Counted from the stretch's first letter, positions 1 through 8,670 are shown. The stretch is DNA of 36,007 nucleotides from Betaproteobacteria bacterium (GCA_009921465.1 RFXS01000006.1:1-36007); one strand, 5' to 3'. A program made the numbers and translations. The notes: a model not told the origin generated them from the sequence alone.

Positions 1-1
1 C

Positions 2-1195
2 GAAGCCGCTTGGGTGGGCATGGGCCAAGTCAGTGGCGAGTTGCGTGAAGCCTCGGCCAAGGGCCCCTTGCTGCGGTCCGCACCGTGTGAATTGCTGCAA
101 CGCGAAACCAAGCAAGACCTGATGGGTCGATTGCAATCGGTTTGGGGCACCTGCCCAGATATCTCGATCACTGTGATGGACGCCACCACGATTGAGAACC
201 AACGCACCCTGCACGTCTGGGCTGCCCCGAGCTTGGATTTTTCACGGCTGCAAACGCCCCGATCTTTGGGCCACAGCCGGTGGTGGACCGCCAGCTTCAG
301 CGCCATGACCCGCCAGCTCGACGCCGAATGGGCCGTTGAAGCCAGTGATGAGGTGCACCCCGATGGCCTGTCCAACAACTGGGTGCCGCCAGATGATTTT
401 TCCAACCACGCTGGGCCAACGGATGACGCAGTGGCTGCTGGTCCGTCACCTTGGCAAGCCTTTCCCCCAGGCGCGCGCAGCGGTTTATTGCTGCACGATT
501 TGCTGCAGTGGCAATGCGAGCATCAATGGCCCCTGGCATCGCAAGACTTGAGTGCCGCTGCCGATCCAGCATGGCAAGCGCTGGTGGCCCGCAAAGCCAC
601 GGCCCTGGATTTGAACGAATCCCACACCGCCTTGATCACCCCTTGGGTGCAGGCCTTGTTGCGCACCCCCTTGCCCATGCCAGCGCTGGGTACCCAAGGC
701 TTGGTGCTGGGCCAGCTTGCGCCCCACCAAGCGTGGGCCGAAATGCCTTTCACCTTGGCCGTCTCCAGCGCCTCCACCCAAGCCGTTGACGCCTTGATCA
801 GCGCACATGTTTTGCCCGGCCGAGCCCGCCGCGCCTTGTGGCCGCAACGATTGAACGGCATGCTCACCGGGGTGATGGACTTGGTGTTCGAGCACCAAGG
901 CCAATACGGTGTGCTCGACTACAAGTCCAACCGCTTGGACCGCTACCAAACCACCGACCTCGATGCCGCGGTGCTGGACCACCGCTATGACGTTCAATAC
1001 GTTTTGTACACCCTGGCCTTGCACCGCTTGCTGCAAGTTCGCCTGCCTGCCTATGACTACGACCAACACATGGGGCCGTGCGTTTATGTGTTTCTGCGTG
1101 GCATCGCGCAGCCCGGTGCTGGCGTGCATTTGCACCGCCCGGCACGGGCTTTGATTGAAGCGCTCGACAGGCTGCTGAAAAAGGACGCCCCATGA
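2..1195 (+). CDS. recB: RecBCD subunit RecB, C-terminal nuclease part (5' truncated by window edge)
   Basis: This is the C-terminal ~398 residues of exonuclease V beta; the frame is open to the left edge, so the helicase part lies outside the window. The RecB nuclease signature is visible: GVMDLVFE at about 870-893 and GVLDYKSN at about 907-930, which carry the Asp, Asp and Lys that bind the catalytic metal in the RecB/lambda-exonuclease fold. It is followed by a HRYDVQYVLYTLALHRLL-like helix typical of RecB. The stop overlaps the recD start (ATGA), so the two are translationally coupled. RecB is the 3'-5' helicase and nuclease of the double-strand-break repair complex, acting on DNA ends in the cytoplasm. 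Neighbouring recD leaves little doubt. Confidence 0.95.
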   Translation, partial: EAAWVGMGQVSGELREASAKGPLLRSAPCELLQRETKQDLMGRLQSVWGTCPDISITVMDATTIENQRTLHVWAAPSLDFSRLQTPRSLGHSRWWTASFSAMTRQLDAEWAVEASDEVHPDGLSNNWVPPDDFSNHAGPTDDAVAAGPSPWQAFPPGARSGLLLHDLLQWQCEHQWPLASQDLSAAADPAWQALVARKATALDLNESHTALITPWVQALLRTPLPMPALGTQGLVLGQLAPHQAWAEMPFTLAVSSASTQAVDALISAHVLPGRARRALWPQRLNGMLTGVMDLVFEHQGQYGVLDYKSNRLDRYQTTDLDAAVLDHRYDVQYVLYTLALHRLLQVRLPAYDYDQHMGPCVYVFLRGIAQPGAGVHLHRPARALIEALDRLLKKDAP

Positions 1196-2991
1196 ACACG
1201 CCTGCAACCTCCACGGGGTTGGCGCACGCTGAACTGGACGCGGTTGAGGCCTTGACCGCACTGGACCGAGCCTGGGTAAATTTTTTATGTCAACAAATGC
1301 CAACCAGCCATGCCACCCACCTGTGGCTGGCGGCCCTGACCAGCCACCAATGGGGTCGCGGCCACGCTTGTCTGGACATCGAAGCATTGCAATCCAATGC
1401 CGCCGGCTTGTTGACTTGGTCCAGCGCTGACTTGCAGGCCCTGCCCAAAGATTGGGCCGATGCGCTGGACACTTTGCCTTGGTGCAAAGGACCCCAATCC
1501 CCCATGGTGCGCCACGCTGGCCGCTTGTACCTGCGAAGGGCCTGGCGTGCCGAGGCCAGCATCACCGAATGCCTGCGCTCACGCAAGGACGCGGAACCTG
1601 GTCGGCCGCCGAGCGCCACCGAGCGACTCGACGCTTTGTTTGGGCCACCCGACCCACAATCACCGCAACACAGCCAACGAATGGCCTGCGCCATGGCGTT
1701 GCAACACCACACCTGCATCATCACCGGAGGCCCGGGCACTGGCAAAACAACCACCGTCATGCGTTTGCTGGCCTTGCTGCAAGCAGAGCATGGGCCTGCG
1801 CCCATGCGCGTGTTACTTGCCGCCCCCACAGGCAAAGCCGCGGCCAGGCTCAACGCCTCCATGGCACAAGCCCATGCCGCATTGCCCCAGGGCTGGCAAC
1901 CGGCCATGCCTGGCGACGCACAAACCCTGCACAAAATGCTGGGTTGGCCTGGACAGGCAAGCGCACGCCACAGCCAACGGCCCTTGCGCGCGGATGTGGT
2001 GGTGGTGGACGAAGCCTCCATGATCGATTTGGAAATGATGGCCCGATTGCTGCTGGCCATACCGCCATCGGCCCGGTTGGTGCTGCTCGGTGACAAAGAC
2101 CAACTGGCCTCGGTGGAGGCGGGTGCGGTGATGGCCCAGTTGTGCGAAGGCCCATTGATGCGCGAGGCCACTGCCACATTGACCCACAGCCATCGCTTTG
2201 GAATTGACAGCGCCATTGGCCAATGGGCCCAAGCGGTCAACACGGGCGACAGACAGCGGCTGCAAACTTTGTGGCAAGCCGCCAGCGGTACCCCCACCCA
2301 TGACAAGCCTGGGGTTGCACTTTGGCACCAAGGCCAAAACAAAAGCGCGATATGGGGGCCCGACCCCACCGCTCGCGTGCGCGCTTGGTGGCATGAATGG
2401 CTGCAACAGTTGCAAAACTGGTCCACTGATCCCAAAGATCACACCGACGCCACACACCGCAATGCACAGGCGCGCCAATGCCTGCGCAACTTTGGTCGCC
2501 TGGGTGTGTTGTGCGCTTTGCGTGAAGGCCCCTGGGGTGTGCACGCCTTCAACCTGGCATTGGCACGCTGCATGGGCTTGCCCCTGACCGGTTGGTATGC
2601 CGGTCGCCCCGTGGTGATCACCCGCAACGACAGCGCCCTGGGATTGATGAACGGTGATGTGGGAATTTGTTTGCCCCACACATCCGGTGAAACAAGCACA
2701 TTGCAAGTGGCCTTTGCCGACGGACCCGATGGGGTGCGTTGGGTTGCACCGGGCCGATTGGAAAATGTCGACACGGCCCTGGCCATGACGGTGCACCAGT
2801 CCCAGGGCTCAGAGTTTGACCAGGTGCTGCTGGTCTTGCCCGATCGCGATGCACCCGTCCTCACACGCGAATTGATTTACACCGGCATCACCCGGGCCCG
2901 ACACGACCTGGGAATTTGGGTGGCACAACCCGATGTTTGGTGGTTGGCCTGCCAGCGCATCACGCAGCGCAGCGGTGGCCTGGGTCAATGA
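1192..2991 (+). CDS. recD: RecBCD subunit RecD, 5'-3' helicase
   Basis: Superfamily-1 helicase of 599 residues, close to the usual RecD length (about 600). Visible motifs in order: Walker A GGPGTGKT (residues 179-186), APTGKAAARL (motif Ia), VVVDEASMID (Walker B), LLGDKDQLASVEAGAV (motif III), and near the C-terminus TVHQSQGSEFDQV and YTGITRARHDL (motifs V and VI). The ATG overlaps the recB stop codon. RecD is the fast 5'-3' motor of RecBCD; in gamma- and betaproteobacteria it also controls the nuclease and Chi response. The N-terminal ~165 residues match the RecB-contacting region by position only. Confidence 0.96.
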   Translation: MNTPATSTGLAHAELDAVEALTALDRAWVNFLCQQMPTSHATHLWLAALTSHQWGRGHACLDIEALQSNAAGLLTWSSADLQALPKDWADALDTLPWCKGPQSPMVRHAGRLYLRRAWRAEASITECLRSRKDAEPGRPPSATERLDALFGPPDPQSPQHSQRMACAMALQHHTCIITGGPGTGKTTTVMRLLALLQAEHGPAPMRVLLAAPTGKAAARLNASMAQAHAALPQGWQPAMPGDAQTLHKMLGWPGQASARHSQRPLRADVVVVDEASMIDLEMMARLLLAIPPSARLVLLGDKDQLASVEAGAVMAQLCEGPLMREATATLTHSHRFGIDSAIGQWAQAVNTGDRQRLQTLWQAASGTPTHDKPGVALWHQGQNKSAIWGPDPTARVRAWWHEWLQQLQNWSTDPKDHTDATHRNAQARQCLRNFGRLGVLCALREGPWGVHAFNLALARCMGLPLTGWYAGRPVVITRNDSALGLMNGDVGICLPHTSGETSTLQVAFADGPDGVRWVAPGRLENVDTALAMTVHQSQGSEFDQVLLVLPDRDAPVLTRELIYTGITRARHDLGIWVAQPDVWWLACQRITQRSGGLGQ

Positions 2992-3050
2992 GCGATTGGA
3001 TTGCAAGGGAAGTTGCCATTCGCCCGCCCAATACAAATATGTGAACCGTC

Positions 3051-3083
3051 CAGGCCCTGGTGCGCCACCATCCACCAGGCCTG
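3051..3083. terminator. GC-rich inverted repeat between recD and the convergent PfkB kinase
   Basis: CAGGCCCTGGTG (3051-3062) pairs with CACCAGGCCTG (3073-3083) with one bulged base and a 10-base loop. It sits 60 bases after the recD stop and 54 bases before the end of the convergent kinase gene, a good position for a shared terminator. There is no U-tract on either side, so an intrinsic terminator is doubtful; it may instead stabilise the 3' end. Confidence 0.3.
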
Positions 3084-3136
3084 TCCATCTCAGCGTGCAA
3101 AGGCGTCAACCGCTGCTGTGCGGTGTGCCATACCCC

Positions 3137-4063
3137 TCAGCTGGGTGTTGGTGCTTGCGCCAAAAAGGCCGTCACCTCTGAGCGCGTGGGCGAACCCAAA
3201 ATGCCCTGGGGTCGCAAACATTTGAGCGCTGCCGCCGCGCTGGCCCAGCGCATGGCTTGCGCATCTTCCAAGCCCTCCCACAAGGCCAATCCCAAGGCAG
3301 CGTGGAACACATCACCTGCGCCCAAGGTGTCCACCACCGGGCCCACGCTCCAAGCCGGTTGATGCAACAAGGGCTGACCTGCGCGTTTCCAACAAACACC
3401 TTGCGCCCCCAAGGTTTGGGCCACGGCCAAAGGCGCGCGACCGCTTGCGTCGGCTTGCAAGGCCCGATCCAAACCCAATTCACCGCCCACGCCATAAGCG
3501 TGGACCAAGCCGGCCTCGGAAAACACCACCCAATCGGCCCACGGCACCAAGGCGGTCAAATCTTGCGCCGGTGAAATATCGCCATCGAGCATGCTGGGCA
3601 CACCTTGGCCTCGCGCCCACTGCAAGGCTTGCAAAGCCCAAGCAGGGCAGCGCGGGTCGACCCACAGCGCTTGACTACCGGCCAGCCATTGCACATCGAA
3701 AGCGGCTTGTGCGGTCAAGGCACTGCCGCGGTGGTTGAAGATCATGCGCTCGCCCCGGCTGTCAATGATGATGGCCGAGACCGAACTGCTGTGTCCGCTC
3801 AAACGCTGCATGCGCGTGGCGTCAACGCCTTCGCGTCTGAAATGGCGCTCAAACACGTCGGCCGCAGCGTCTTCGCCCACTGGACCACAAAAGGCCACAT
3901 CGCCGCCCAAACGGGCCAAGGCCACGGCGGCATTGGCAGACATGCCCCCCACGCCTTGGTGGTGTTGGTGGGCCGGGGTTTTGGTCGGGAGTGCGGGAAA
4001 GGCCTGCACACCAAACATCATGTCCAGTGCCACATGGCCCACGCACATCAGTCGTGGTTTCAT
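3137..4063 (-). CDS. PfkB (ribokinase)-family sugar kinase
   Basis: Protein of 308 residues, the normal length for PfkB-family kinases. It has the N-terminal VGHVALD strand, the family Gly-Gly motif GVGGMSANAAVALARLGG (about 37-54), and the C-terminal signature DTLGAGDVFHAALGLAL, where D251 is the expected catalytic base and GAGD the anion hole. Such kinases phosphorylate sugars, sugar acids or nucleosides with ATP. The start of the mature fold resembles the sulfofructose/2-keto-3-deoxygluconate kinase branch, but the substrate cannot be fixed from sequence. It is monocistronic, convergent with recD and divergent from a small secreted protein, and is not co-transcribed with the catabolic island further right. 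Confidence 0.88.
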   Translation of the reverse strand: MKPRLMCVGHVALDMMFGVQAFPALPTKTPAHQHHQGVGGMSANAAVALARLGGDVAFCGPVGEDAAADVFERHFRREGVDATRMQRLSGHSSSVSAIIIDSRGERMIFNHRGSALTAQAAFDVQWLAGSQALWVDPRCPAWALQALQWARGQGVPSMLDGDISPAQDLTALVPWADWVVFSEAGLVHAYGVGGELGLDRALQADASGRAPLAVAQTLGAQGVCWKRAGQPLLHQPAWSVGPVVDTLGAGDVFHAALGLALWEGLEDAQAMRWASAAAALKCLRPQGILGSPTRSEVTAFLAQAPTPS

Positions 4064-4144
4064 GCGCGGATTCTAAGCAGGGCCTGCTTTTGTCTCAGAC
4101 CAGGTCTTTGTTAAAGTCAGGTCCAAATTCAGGAACCTGTCAAC

Positions 4145-4576
4145 ATGAAACACCTGTCCGTGAAGGCGATCACAACCAGCGCTTTGCTTGCCCTGGGCTG
4201 GTGCGCACAAGTGGCCGCGGAAACCTATTCGGTGCGCTGCACCGTTGAGGGCTCCATTGCAGCGTTGGACGACAAAAAGCTGCCCGCCGCCGAAGTGAGC
4301 ATCGAAATCCAATCGATTGGCAACAACTTGTTTTTCAAGGTCCAAGGCCCCAAGCCCTATGAGATGTTCATCAACACCTTGACCACCGATCAGTTTGTGG
4401 GGAAAAACCTCACCAATGCCAGCGGCATGGGCATCCAACAAAAAACCATCGCCAATGGGGAAATGCGTGAACTGCGCATCGCCCGCGCCAACATGGCCTT
4501 GAGCGGCTACAGCGACTTCATTTACCAACGCAAAACCCAGCGCCTGAGCTTGCAAGGCCAATGCCGCCCAAGTTAA
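4145..4576 (+). CDS. small secreted protein of unknown function
   Basis: Not recognised as a known family. The 143-residue protein starts with a clear Sec signal peptide: basic MKHLSVK, a hydrophobic run (TTSALLALGWCAQ) and a likely cleavage after VAA-E. The mature part begins ETYSVRC and ends QGQCRPS, so one cysteine near each end could form a disulfide and close a small beta-rich periplasmic domain. AGGAA at about 4131 is a plausible, rather distant, ribosome-binding site. It is transcribed alone, away from the PfkB kinase, and is followed immediately by a hairpin terminator. Confidence 0.75.
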   Translation: MKHLSVKAITTSALLALGWCAQVAAETYSVRCTVEGSIAALDDKKLPAAEVSIEIQSIGNNLFFKVQGPKPYEMFINTLTTDQFVGKNLTNASGMGIQQKTIANGEMRELRIARANMALSGYSDFIYQRKTQRLSLQGQCRPS

Positions 4577-4581
4577 ACCCA

Positions 4582-4600
4582 GCGCATTGCTTCAATGCGC
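4582..4600. terminator. bidirectional hairpin terminator
   Basis: Perfect 8-bp stem GCGCATTG/CAATGCGC (4582-4589 with 4593-4600) and a 3-base loop, 5 bases after the stop of the secreted protein and overlapping the last codons of the convergent epimerase gene. CTTTG follows on the + side and TGGGTTTAA on the - side, giving weak U-tracts. It probably serves both genes. Confidence 0.6.
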
Positions 4601-5545
4601 CTTTGCGGCCCAATGGGCAACCGAGTCTTGCAACGCATGGGCGCAAGTAAATCCCAATTCCGATTGGGCCTTGCGATGGTCTGAGGGTGCCGGCCGTTGG
4701 TGTGGGAATCCGGCAAAGCCAGTGGTCAAATCCGCCGGCCAAGTGGCTTTGAGCCCGGGGTATATGCGCTGCACAGCCGCCACAAAGTCACCCAAGCTGT
4801 GCCATTGTCCGTCGGCAACGTGGTAAACCCGTTGAATGGGTGCGGCCGCATCCAAGGCACACACGTTGGCACGGGCACAGTCGCGGGCATCCACAAACTC
4901 TTCACGCCCACCCCAAACCAAGAACGGATCATCCAAAGCGATGGCCTGCGCGCTGCGGCCGGCCTGCACCAAGGTTTGCAATAAGCGACCCGGCACGCTG
5001 GTGATGTTGTCCAAATCCCCCAACACGGCCGCATAACGCAAAGACACGGTATCGATGCCATACAAGTCGTGGTACAGGTGGGCCAAGTGTTCGCCGGACA
5101 ACTTGCAAGCGGCATAAATGCTGGCGGGCCGATCACTGATCAACCGCATGGGCAAGTCTTCTTCTATGGGCACCGGGCCGTGCGCGGCAAAGCCGGTGTA
5201 GGTGACGGTGGTTGAGCTGGCCAACACCACACGACGCAAACCCAGCAAGCGCGCGCACTCCAACACATGGGCCGTGCCCATGATGTTGACGGCAATGCCC
5301 TTGAGTGGGTCTTGCCGAATGGCGGTGGACAACCAAGCGGCTGTGTGCACCACGTCACGAACGCCATGCGCTTGCATCAAGGTCTGCAGGGCAGGCGCAT
5401 CGGTCACATCGCACAAAACCCGTCTCACCCCTTGGGGGGCAATGCCTTCGCGCACATCGGCCAAGACCACCGAGTCACCCCGATCGGCCAGGTACTGTGC
5501 AGTCAAGCCCCCAATGAGGCCCGCCCCCAGCACCAGCACCGTCAT
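4592..5545 (-). CDS. NAD-dependent epimerase/dehydratase (extended SDR)
   Basis: Protein of 317 residues with an N-terminal Rossmann motif (GAGLIGG at 7-13), the acidic VVLAD that selects NAD, and the extended-SDR active site: Ser-Ser-Thr at 110-112 and Tyr144-x3-Lys148 (YAACK). These enzymes act on nucleotide sugars or on free sugar acids and lactones. Its place at the end of a gntR-EthD-epimerase operon, opposite a sugar-acid type TRAP/FAH operon, suggests a free sugar or sugar-acid substrate rather than a nucleotide sugar; this is inference. The ATG overlaps the stop of the preceding EthD-like gene by four bases. Confidence 0.85.
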   Translation of the reverse strand: MTVLVLGAGLIGGLTAQYLADRGDSVVLADVREGIAPQGVRRVLCDVTDAPALQTLMQAHGVRDVVHTAAWLSTAIRQDPLKGIAVNIMGTAHVLECARLLGLRRVVLASSTTVTYTGFAAHGPVPIEEDLPMRLISDRPASIYAACKLSGEHLAHLYHDLYGIDTVSLRYAAVLGDLDNITSVPGRLLQTLVQAGRSAQAIALDDPFLVWGGREEFVDARDCARANVCALDAAAPIQRVYHVADGQWHSLGDFVAAVQRIYPGLKATWPADLTTGFAGFPHQRPAPSDHRKAQSELGFTCAHALQDSVAHWAAKAH

Positions 5546-5880
5546 GCCGATGCACCCGTGTGTGCGGTTTCCTCAAACACCACGTGGAACACACGCCCTT
5601 GAAAGCGCGGCATGATCTGGGCCAGTTCTGAGCGCACAGCTTGCCGCACCGGACTGGCCAAAGCGGTGTGCATATCGGCCAAGCTGTGGAAATACAAATC
5701 AAAGGCCATGTACATCGCCGGTGCGTCGGCATCGGCCTCGGCCGTTTCGCGCAACACCGCCTTGATCAACCCCGGGTAGCGTCCCAGGGCCGACACCACA
5801 GTGGTGCGCATGTGCAGATCAAAATCAGCTTTATCAGCGGGGGCAACCGTGCCCTCCAAAATGGCCGTGCGAACAATCAT
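5542..5880 (-). CDS. EthD-like dimeric alpha/beta-barrel protein
   Basis: Small protein of 112 residues with the pattern of EthD/Dabb ferredoxin-like monomers: an N-terminal beta strand (MIVRTAIL), a first helix (ADKADFDLHMRTTVVSAL), a central strand with MYMAFDLYF, and a helix with HTALASPVRQAVRSEL. These proteins usually form dimers that bind or tautomerise small aromatic or keto compounds; some have no known catalysis. It overlaps the gene before it (gntR) and the one after it (epimerase) by four bases each, so the three are one translationally coupled operon. The family assignment is by overall pattern, not by a diagnostic motif. Confidence 0.65.
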   Translation of the reverse strand: MIVRTAILEGTVAPADKADFDLHMRTTVVSALGRYPGLIKAVLRETAEADADAPAMYMAFDLYFHSLADMHTALASPVRQAVRSELAQIMPRFQGRVFHVVFEETAHTGASA

Positions 5881-6593
5881 GGTGAACCTTTTGTGGGTGG
5901 TGATGAAAGGGATTGTGCGTTCAAGCCCAACGCCACCGACTGTTGCGTGGCGGTCAAATGGGCAGACATCAGGTTTGTGGCCAGTTTGTGGTCGCGTGCC
6001 AAAACGGCTTGCATGATGGCGTGGTGCTCGGCCTCGATGTCACGGGCCTTGCTTTTGACAGGCAGGCGTTGGAGCAAGCGAAATTTGCGATAGCGCTCGG
6101 AATGATCGGCCAAGATGTTCCAAAACCAGAGCAACCATTTTTCCTGGCAAGCCCCGACCATGGCATAGTGAAAGCGGCGATGGCGCGACTCCCACAAAGT
6201 GGCCGCCTCGCGGTCTTTGGCCGACCGAGGCAAGGGCGTTTTGGACAGCAAATGCATGGCCGAGACCACCTCTGCCTCCCATGCGGCGTCCCCATGCTTC
6301 ATGGCCGATGTCAGGCACAGGCCTTCGATGGATCGGCGCGTGGCCATCAAATCACTCAACTCGGCAGGACTGGTCTCACTCACGCGTGAGCCCCGGTGGG
6401 TGTCAAGGGCCACCAAGTTTTCCGAAGACAAGCGCATCAAGGCTTCACGGATCGGGGTCAGGCCCAGTTGAAACTTGCCCTGCAAGTCAGCGGGGCGCAA
6501 GCGCTCGCCTGGCATCAGGTCACCATACAAAATCTCGCTGCGCAAGCGCTGATAGGCGCGTTCGGCCAAAGAACTGGCTTCAGGGTTTTCCAT
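5877..6593 (-). CDS. GntR-family transcriptional regulator, FCD (FadR/VanR) subfamily
   Basis: Protein of 238 residues. The winged helix-turn-helix is at about 10-75: AYQRLRSEILYGDLMPGERL, then the recognition helix LTPIREALMRLSSENLV and wing DTHRGSRVSE. The rest (about 80-225) is an all-helical FCD ligand domain beginning DLMATRRSIEGLCL. FCD regulators bind small organic acids and usually repress a nearby catabolic operon. It is the first gene of its operon and diverges from the FAH/TRAP operon, with overlapping promoters and a palindrome between them, so it very probably controls both. The ATG at 6593 has no strong ribosome-binding site. Confidence 0.92.
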   Translation of the reverse strand: MENPEASSLAERAYQRLRSEILYGDLMPGERLRPADLQGKFQLGLTPIREALMRLSSENLVALDTHRGSRVSETSPAELSDLMATRRSIEGLCLTSAMKHGDAAWEAEVVSAMHLLSKTPLPRSAKDREAATLWESRHRRFHYAMVGACQEKWLLWFWNILADHSERYRKFRLLQRLPVKSKARDIEAEHHAIMQAVLARDHKLATNLMSAHLTATQQSVALGLNAQSLSSPPTKGSP

Positions 6594-6608
6594 GGTTTAA
6601 AAATTACC

Positions 6609-6637
6609 TTGACGTGATGATTTTATAAAATTATGAT
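6609..6637 (+). promoter_or_regulatory. sigma70-type promoter of the FAH/TRAP operon
   Basis: TTGACG (6609-6614), a 17-base spacer and TATGAT (6632-6637) form a near-consensus sigma70 promoter. Transcription would start near 6644, 25 bases before the ATG at 6669. The upstream in-frame ATG at 6633 lies inside the -10 box, which rules it out as the start. Confidence 0.7.
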
Positions 6638-6638
6638 T
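6613..6638. promoter_or_regulatory. palindromic operator candidate for the GntR/FCD regulator
   Basis: A perfect 12-bp palindrome, ATTTTATAAAAT (6620-6631), fills most of the spacer of the rightward promoter. It extends imperfectly to about 26 bp (10 of 13 positions symmetric per side), reaching both -10 boxes. The position fits repression of both operons by the adjacent regulator, but no binding data can be inferred. Confidence 0.5.
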
Positions 6639-6658
6639 CATTTATATTATTCTCACAA
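6630..6658 (-). promoter_or_regulatory. divergent promoter of the gntR operon
   Basis: On the reverse strand, TTGTGA (6658-6653), a 17-base spacer and CATAAT (6635-6630). The -10 box overlaps the -10 box of the opposite promoter by four bases, so the two polymerases cannot occupy them together. It implies a leader of about 30 bases before the gntR start at 6593. Confidence 0.55.
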
Positions 6659-6668
6659 GAGGCAAAGC

Positions 6669-7583
6669 ATGGCGAACAGCGAAATCCATTGGTCCTTGGC
6701 CACTTTTGCCCAAGGTGGCCAGTCCGTTGCAGCCTTGGAGGTGAACGGGACGGCCTACCGATTGGAGCCCAGTTTGGCACGGGTGGGCTTGGCAGGGCAA
6801 GACAGTGTGGCAGGATTGTTTGGCGACTGGCCACGCGCTCTGGCTGCATTGAGACTGGCCGCACAGCAAGTTCAGGCCAGTGACACATTGACCGCAAGCG
6901 CGCGGCTCGCGCCCTTGCTGTACCCGGGGAAAATTTTGTGTGCGGGCGCCAATTACTTCGACCACTTGGCAGAGATGGGCATGCCCGGCGCCAAAAAAGA
7001 AGACCAGCGCTTGTTTTTCTTCATGAAGCCACCGCGCAATGCCGTTGTGGGCGAAGGCAATACGGTGCACATGCCCATTGACACCCAGGCCTTTGATTGG
7101 GAGGTGGAGCTGGCTTTGGTGATAGGCAAGACAGCGCGCAATGTCTCTGTCGAACAAGCTTTGTCGCATGTGGCCGCCTACACCGTGGCAATTGACTTTT
7201 CAGCCCGCGACCACAACCGTGCCCCAGAGACTTTTTACAAACTCGATTGGGTTGCAGGCAAAGGCCATGACACCTGCTGTCCCATGGGGCCGCGACTGAT
7301 TCCGGCAGAATTTTTTGGCGATCCGCAGCAAGCCGCGTTGAAACTGTCCGTCAATGGCGTGCTCAAGCAAGACGGCCATGCCAAAGACATGATTTTTTCA
7401 GTGGCCGAACAAATCGCCACGGCTTCTCGCATCATGACGCTGGACCCCGGTGACGTGTTGCTCACAGGCACACCCGCTGGCGTGGGGGTTCCGCACAAAA
7501 CATTTTTAAGTGTGGGCGATAAAGTTGACGCTGAAATTGCAGGCGTTGGCAAACTGTCGGTGGCCATTGGGCCGTCACGCTGA
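6669..7583 (+). CDS. fumarylacetoacetate hydrolase (FAH)-family enzyme
   Basis: Protein of 304 residues from the ATG at 6669, which has AAGAGG just upstream. The FAH-fold C-terminal domain starts at LYPGKILCAGANY (about 85). The metal ligands are visible as E145 and E147 in FDWEVELALVIGK and D176 in YTVAIDFSARD, followed by the family's LTGTPAGVGVP loop near the C-terminus. Members hydrolyse C-C bonds of diketo acids (fumarylacetoacetate, 2,4-diketo-3-deoxy sugar acids, acylpyruvates) or decarboxylate/tautomerise related compounds. As the first gene of an operon with a TRAP transporter, an FAD oxidase and an SDR, a role in cleaving the product of sugar-acid oxidation is plausible. Confidence 0.9.
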   Translation: MANSEIHWSLATFAQGGQSVAALEVNGTAYRLEPSLARVGLAGQDSVAGLFGDWPRALAALRLAAQQVQASDTLTASARLAPLLYPGKILCAGANYFDHLAEMGMPGAKKEDQRLFFFMKPPRNAVVGEGNTVHMPIDTQAFDWEVELALVIGKTARNVSVEQALSHVAAYTVAIDFSARDHNRAPETFYKLDWVAGKGHDTCCPMGPRLIPAEFFGDPQQAALKLSVNGVLKQDGHAKDMIFSVAEQIATASRIMTLDPGDVLLTGTPAGVGVPHKTFLSVGDKVDAEIAGVGKLSVAIGPSR

Positions 7584-7648
7584 AACTTTTTCTAGGCCAC
7601 AGACCCAGCCTGTTCATTCGGGTCATCGCATATCTTCAGGAGCGCACC

Positions 7649-8632
7649 ATGAGACGATCGTTCATTGCCACAGCAGTTTTAACGGCCACACTGATGGCTT
7701 TGCCTTTGGCGCAGGCACAAACCGAAATTCGAATCTCCACCGCGGCACCCGACAGCTCACCTTTGTCGGACGCGTTCCGATCGATCAAAACCCGCATGGA
7801 AGCCAAATTTCCAGGCGCCGTCAAGGTCTCTGTGCACACCGCGAGTGCCTTGTTTCGGCAAGGCACCGAGCTGCCCGCGATGCAGCGGGGCAACTTGGAA
7901 ATGGCCAGCCCCGTGACGTTTGAAATTGAAGCCCAACTGCCAGAGTACGGGGTGTTCAGCGCTGCTTACTTGTTTCGCGATGCAGAGCACTTGATCAAGA
8001 CCTTCCGCAGCGACATCGGCAAAGAGTATTACGACGATGTGGCCAATAAAGTGGGCTTGGTGATCTTGGACACAGCCTATTTGGGCACCCGCACCATCAA
8101 CCTGAACAACGACAAAAAAATTGAGAAACCCACCGACCTGGCCGGCACCAAGATGCGCATGCCCCCTGGCGCGTCCTTCCAAGTCTTGGCCAAGGCGTTG
8201 GGGGCCACACCCGTGGCCATGCCCATCACCGAGGTTTATCTGGGTTTGAAGACGGGTCAAATCGACGCCCAAGACAACCCCACCAACATGACGCGCGACT
8301 GGAAATTCCACGAAGTGACCAAACAAGTGGTGTTGACAAAGCATTTGGTCCAACCCGTTTTCATTGCCATGGCCAAGCCCGCCTTTGACAAGCTCACCGC
8401 GGCACAGCAAGCCGAGTTGCGCGCGGCCGCACGGGAAGCCACCGACGTGCAAATCGCCAAGACGCTGCAGGACGAAAAGTCAGCCCTGGACACGTTTCGC
8501 GCCGCCAACGTGCGCATCAGCGAACCCGATGCCACCGTTTTTCGGGCGACGGTGTTCAAGGAGTACGAAGCCAGTGGCATGACCGCGAAATGGAAGCCCG
8601 GCCTGATGGCGCGCATCCAAGCCATCAAGTGA
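7649..8632 (+). CDS. TRAP transporter substrate-binding protein, DctP family
   Basis: Periplasmic protein of 327 residues with a Sec signal peptide (MRRSF, then a hydrophobic stretch, cleavage after AQA-Q). The mature part starts with the DctP strand TEIRIST. The segment PTDLAGTKMRMPP (about 167-179) carries the conserved Arg that pairs with the ligand carboxylate in DctP proteins, followed by ITEVYLGLKTGQIDAQDNP, the usual second binding loop. A ribosome-binding site (CAGGAG) precedes the ATG. It presents an organic acid to the DctQM membrane pair encoded immediately downstream. Confidence 0.95.
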   Translation: MRRSFIATAVLTATLMALPLAQAQTEIRISTAAPDSSPLSDAFRSIKTRMEAKFPGAVKVSVHTASALFRQGTELPAMQRGNLEMASPVTFEIEAQLPEYGVFSAAYLFRDAEHLIKTFRSDIGKEYYDDVANKVGLVILDTAYLGTRTINLNNDKKIEKPTDLAGTKMRMPPGASFQVLAKALGATPVAMPITEVYLGLKTGQIDAQDNPTNMTRDWKFHEVTKQVVLTKHLVQPVFIAMAKPAFDKLTAAQQAELRAAAREATDVQIAKTLQDEKSALDTFRAANVRISEPDATVFRATVFKEYEASGMTAKWKPGLMARIQAIK

Positions 8633-8670
8633 ACCATTCCTTCAGCGATTATTGGACAGCCATTTAAGCC

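Noticed and set aside
485-1387. Antisense open frame of 300 codons opposite recB/recD
   Set aside because: The + strand carries clear RecB/RecD motifs here. Long antisense frames are expected in GC-rich genes, and this one lacks recognisable domains and a ribosome-binding site.
6633-6668. Upstream start for the FAH-family gene at 6633
   Set aside because: The ATG is inside the -10 box of the promoter, so it would not be transcribed.
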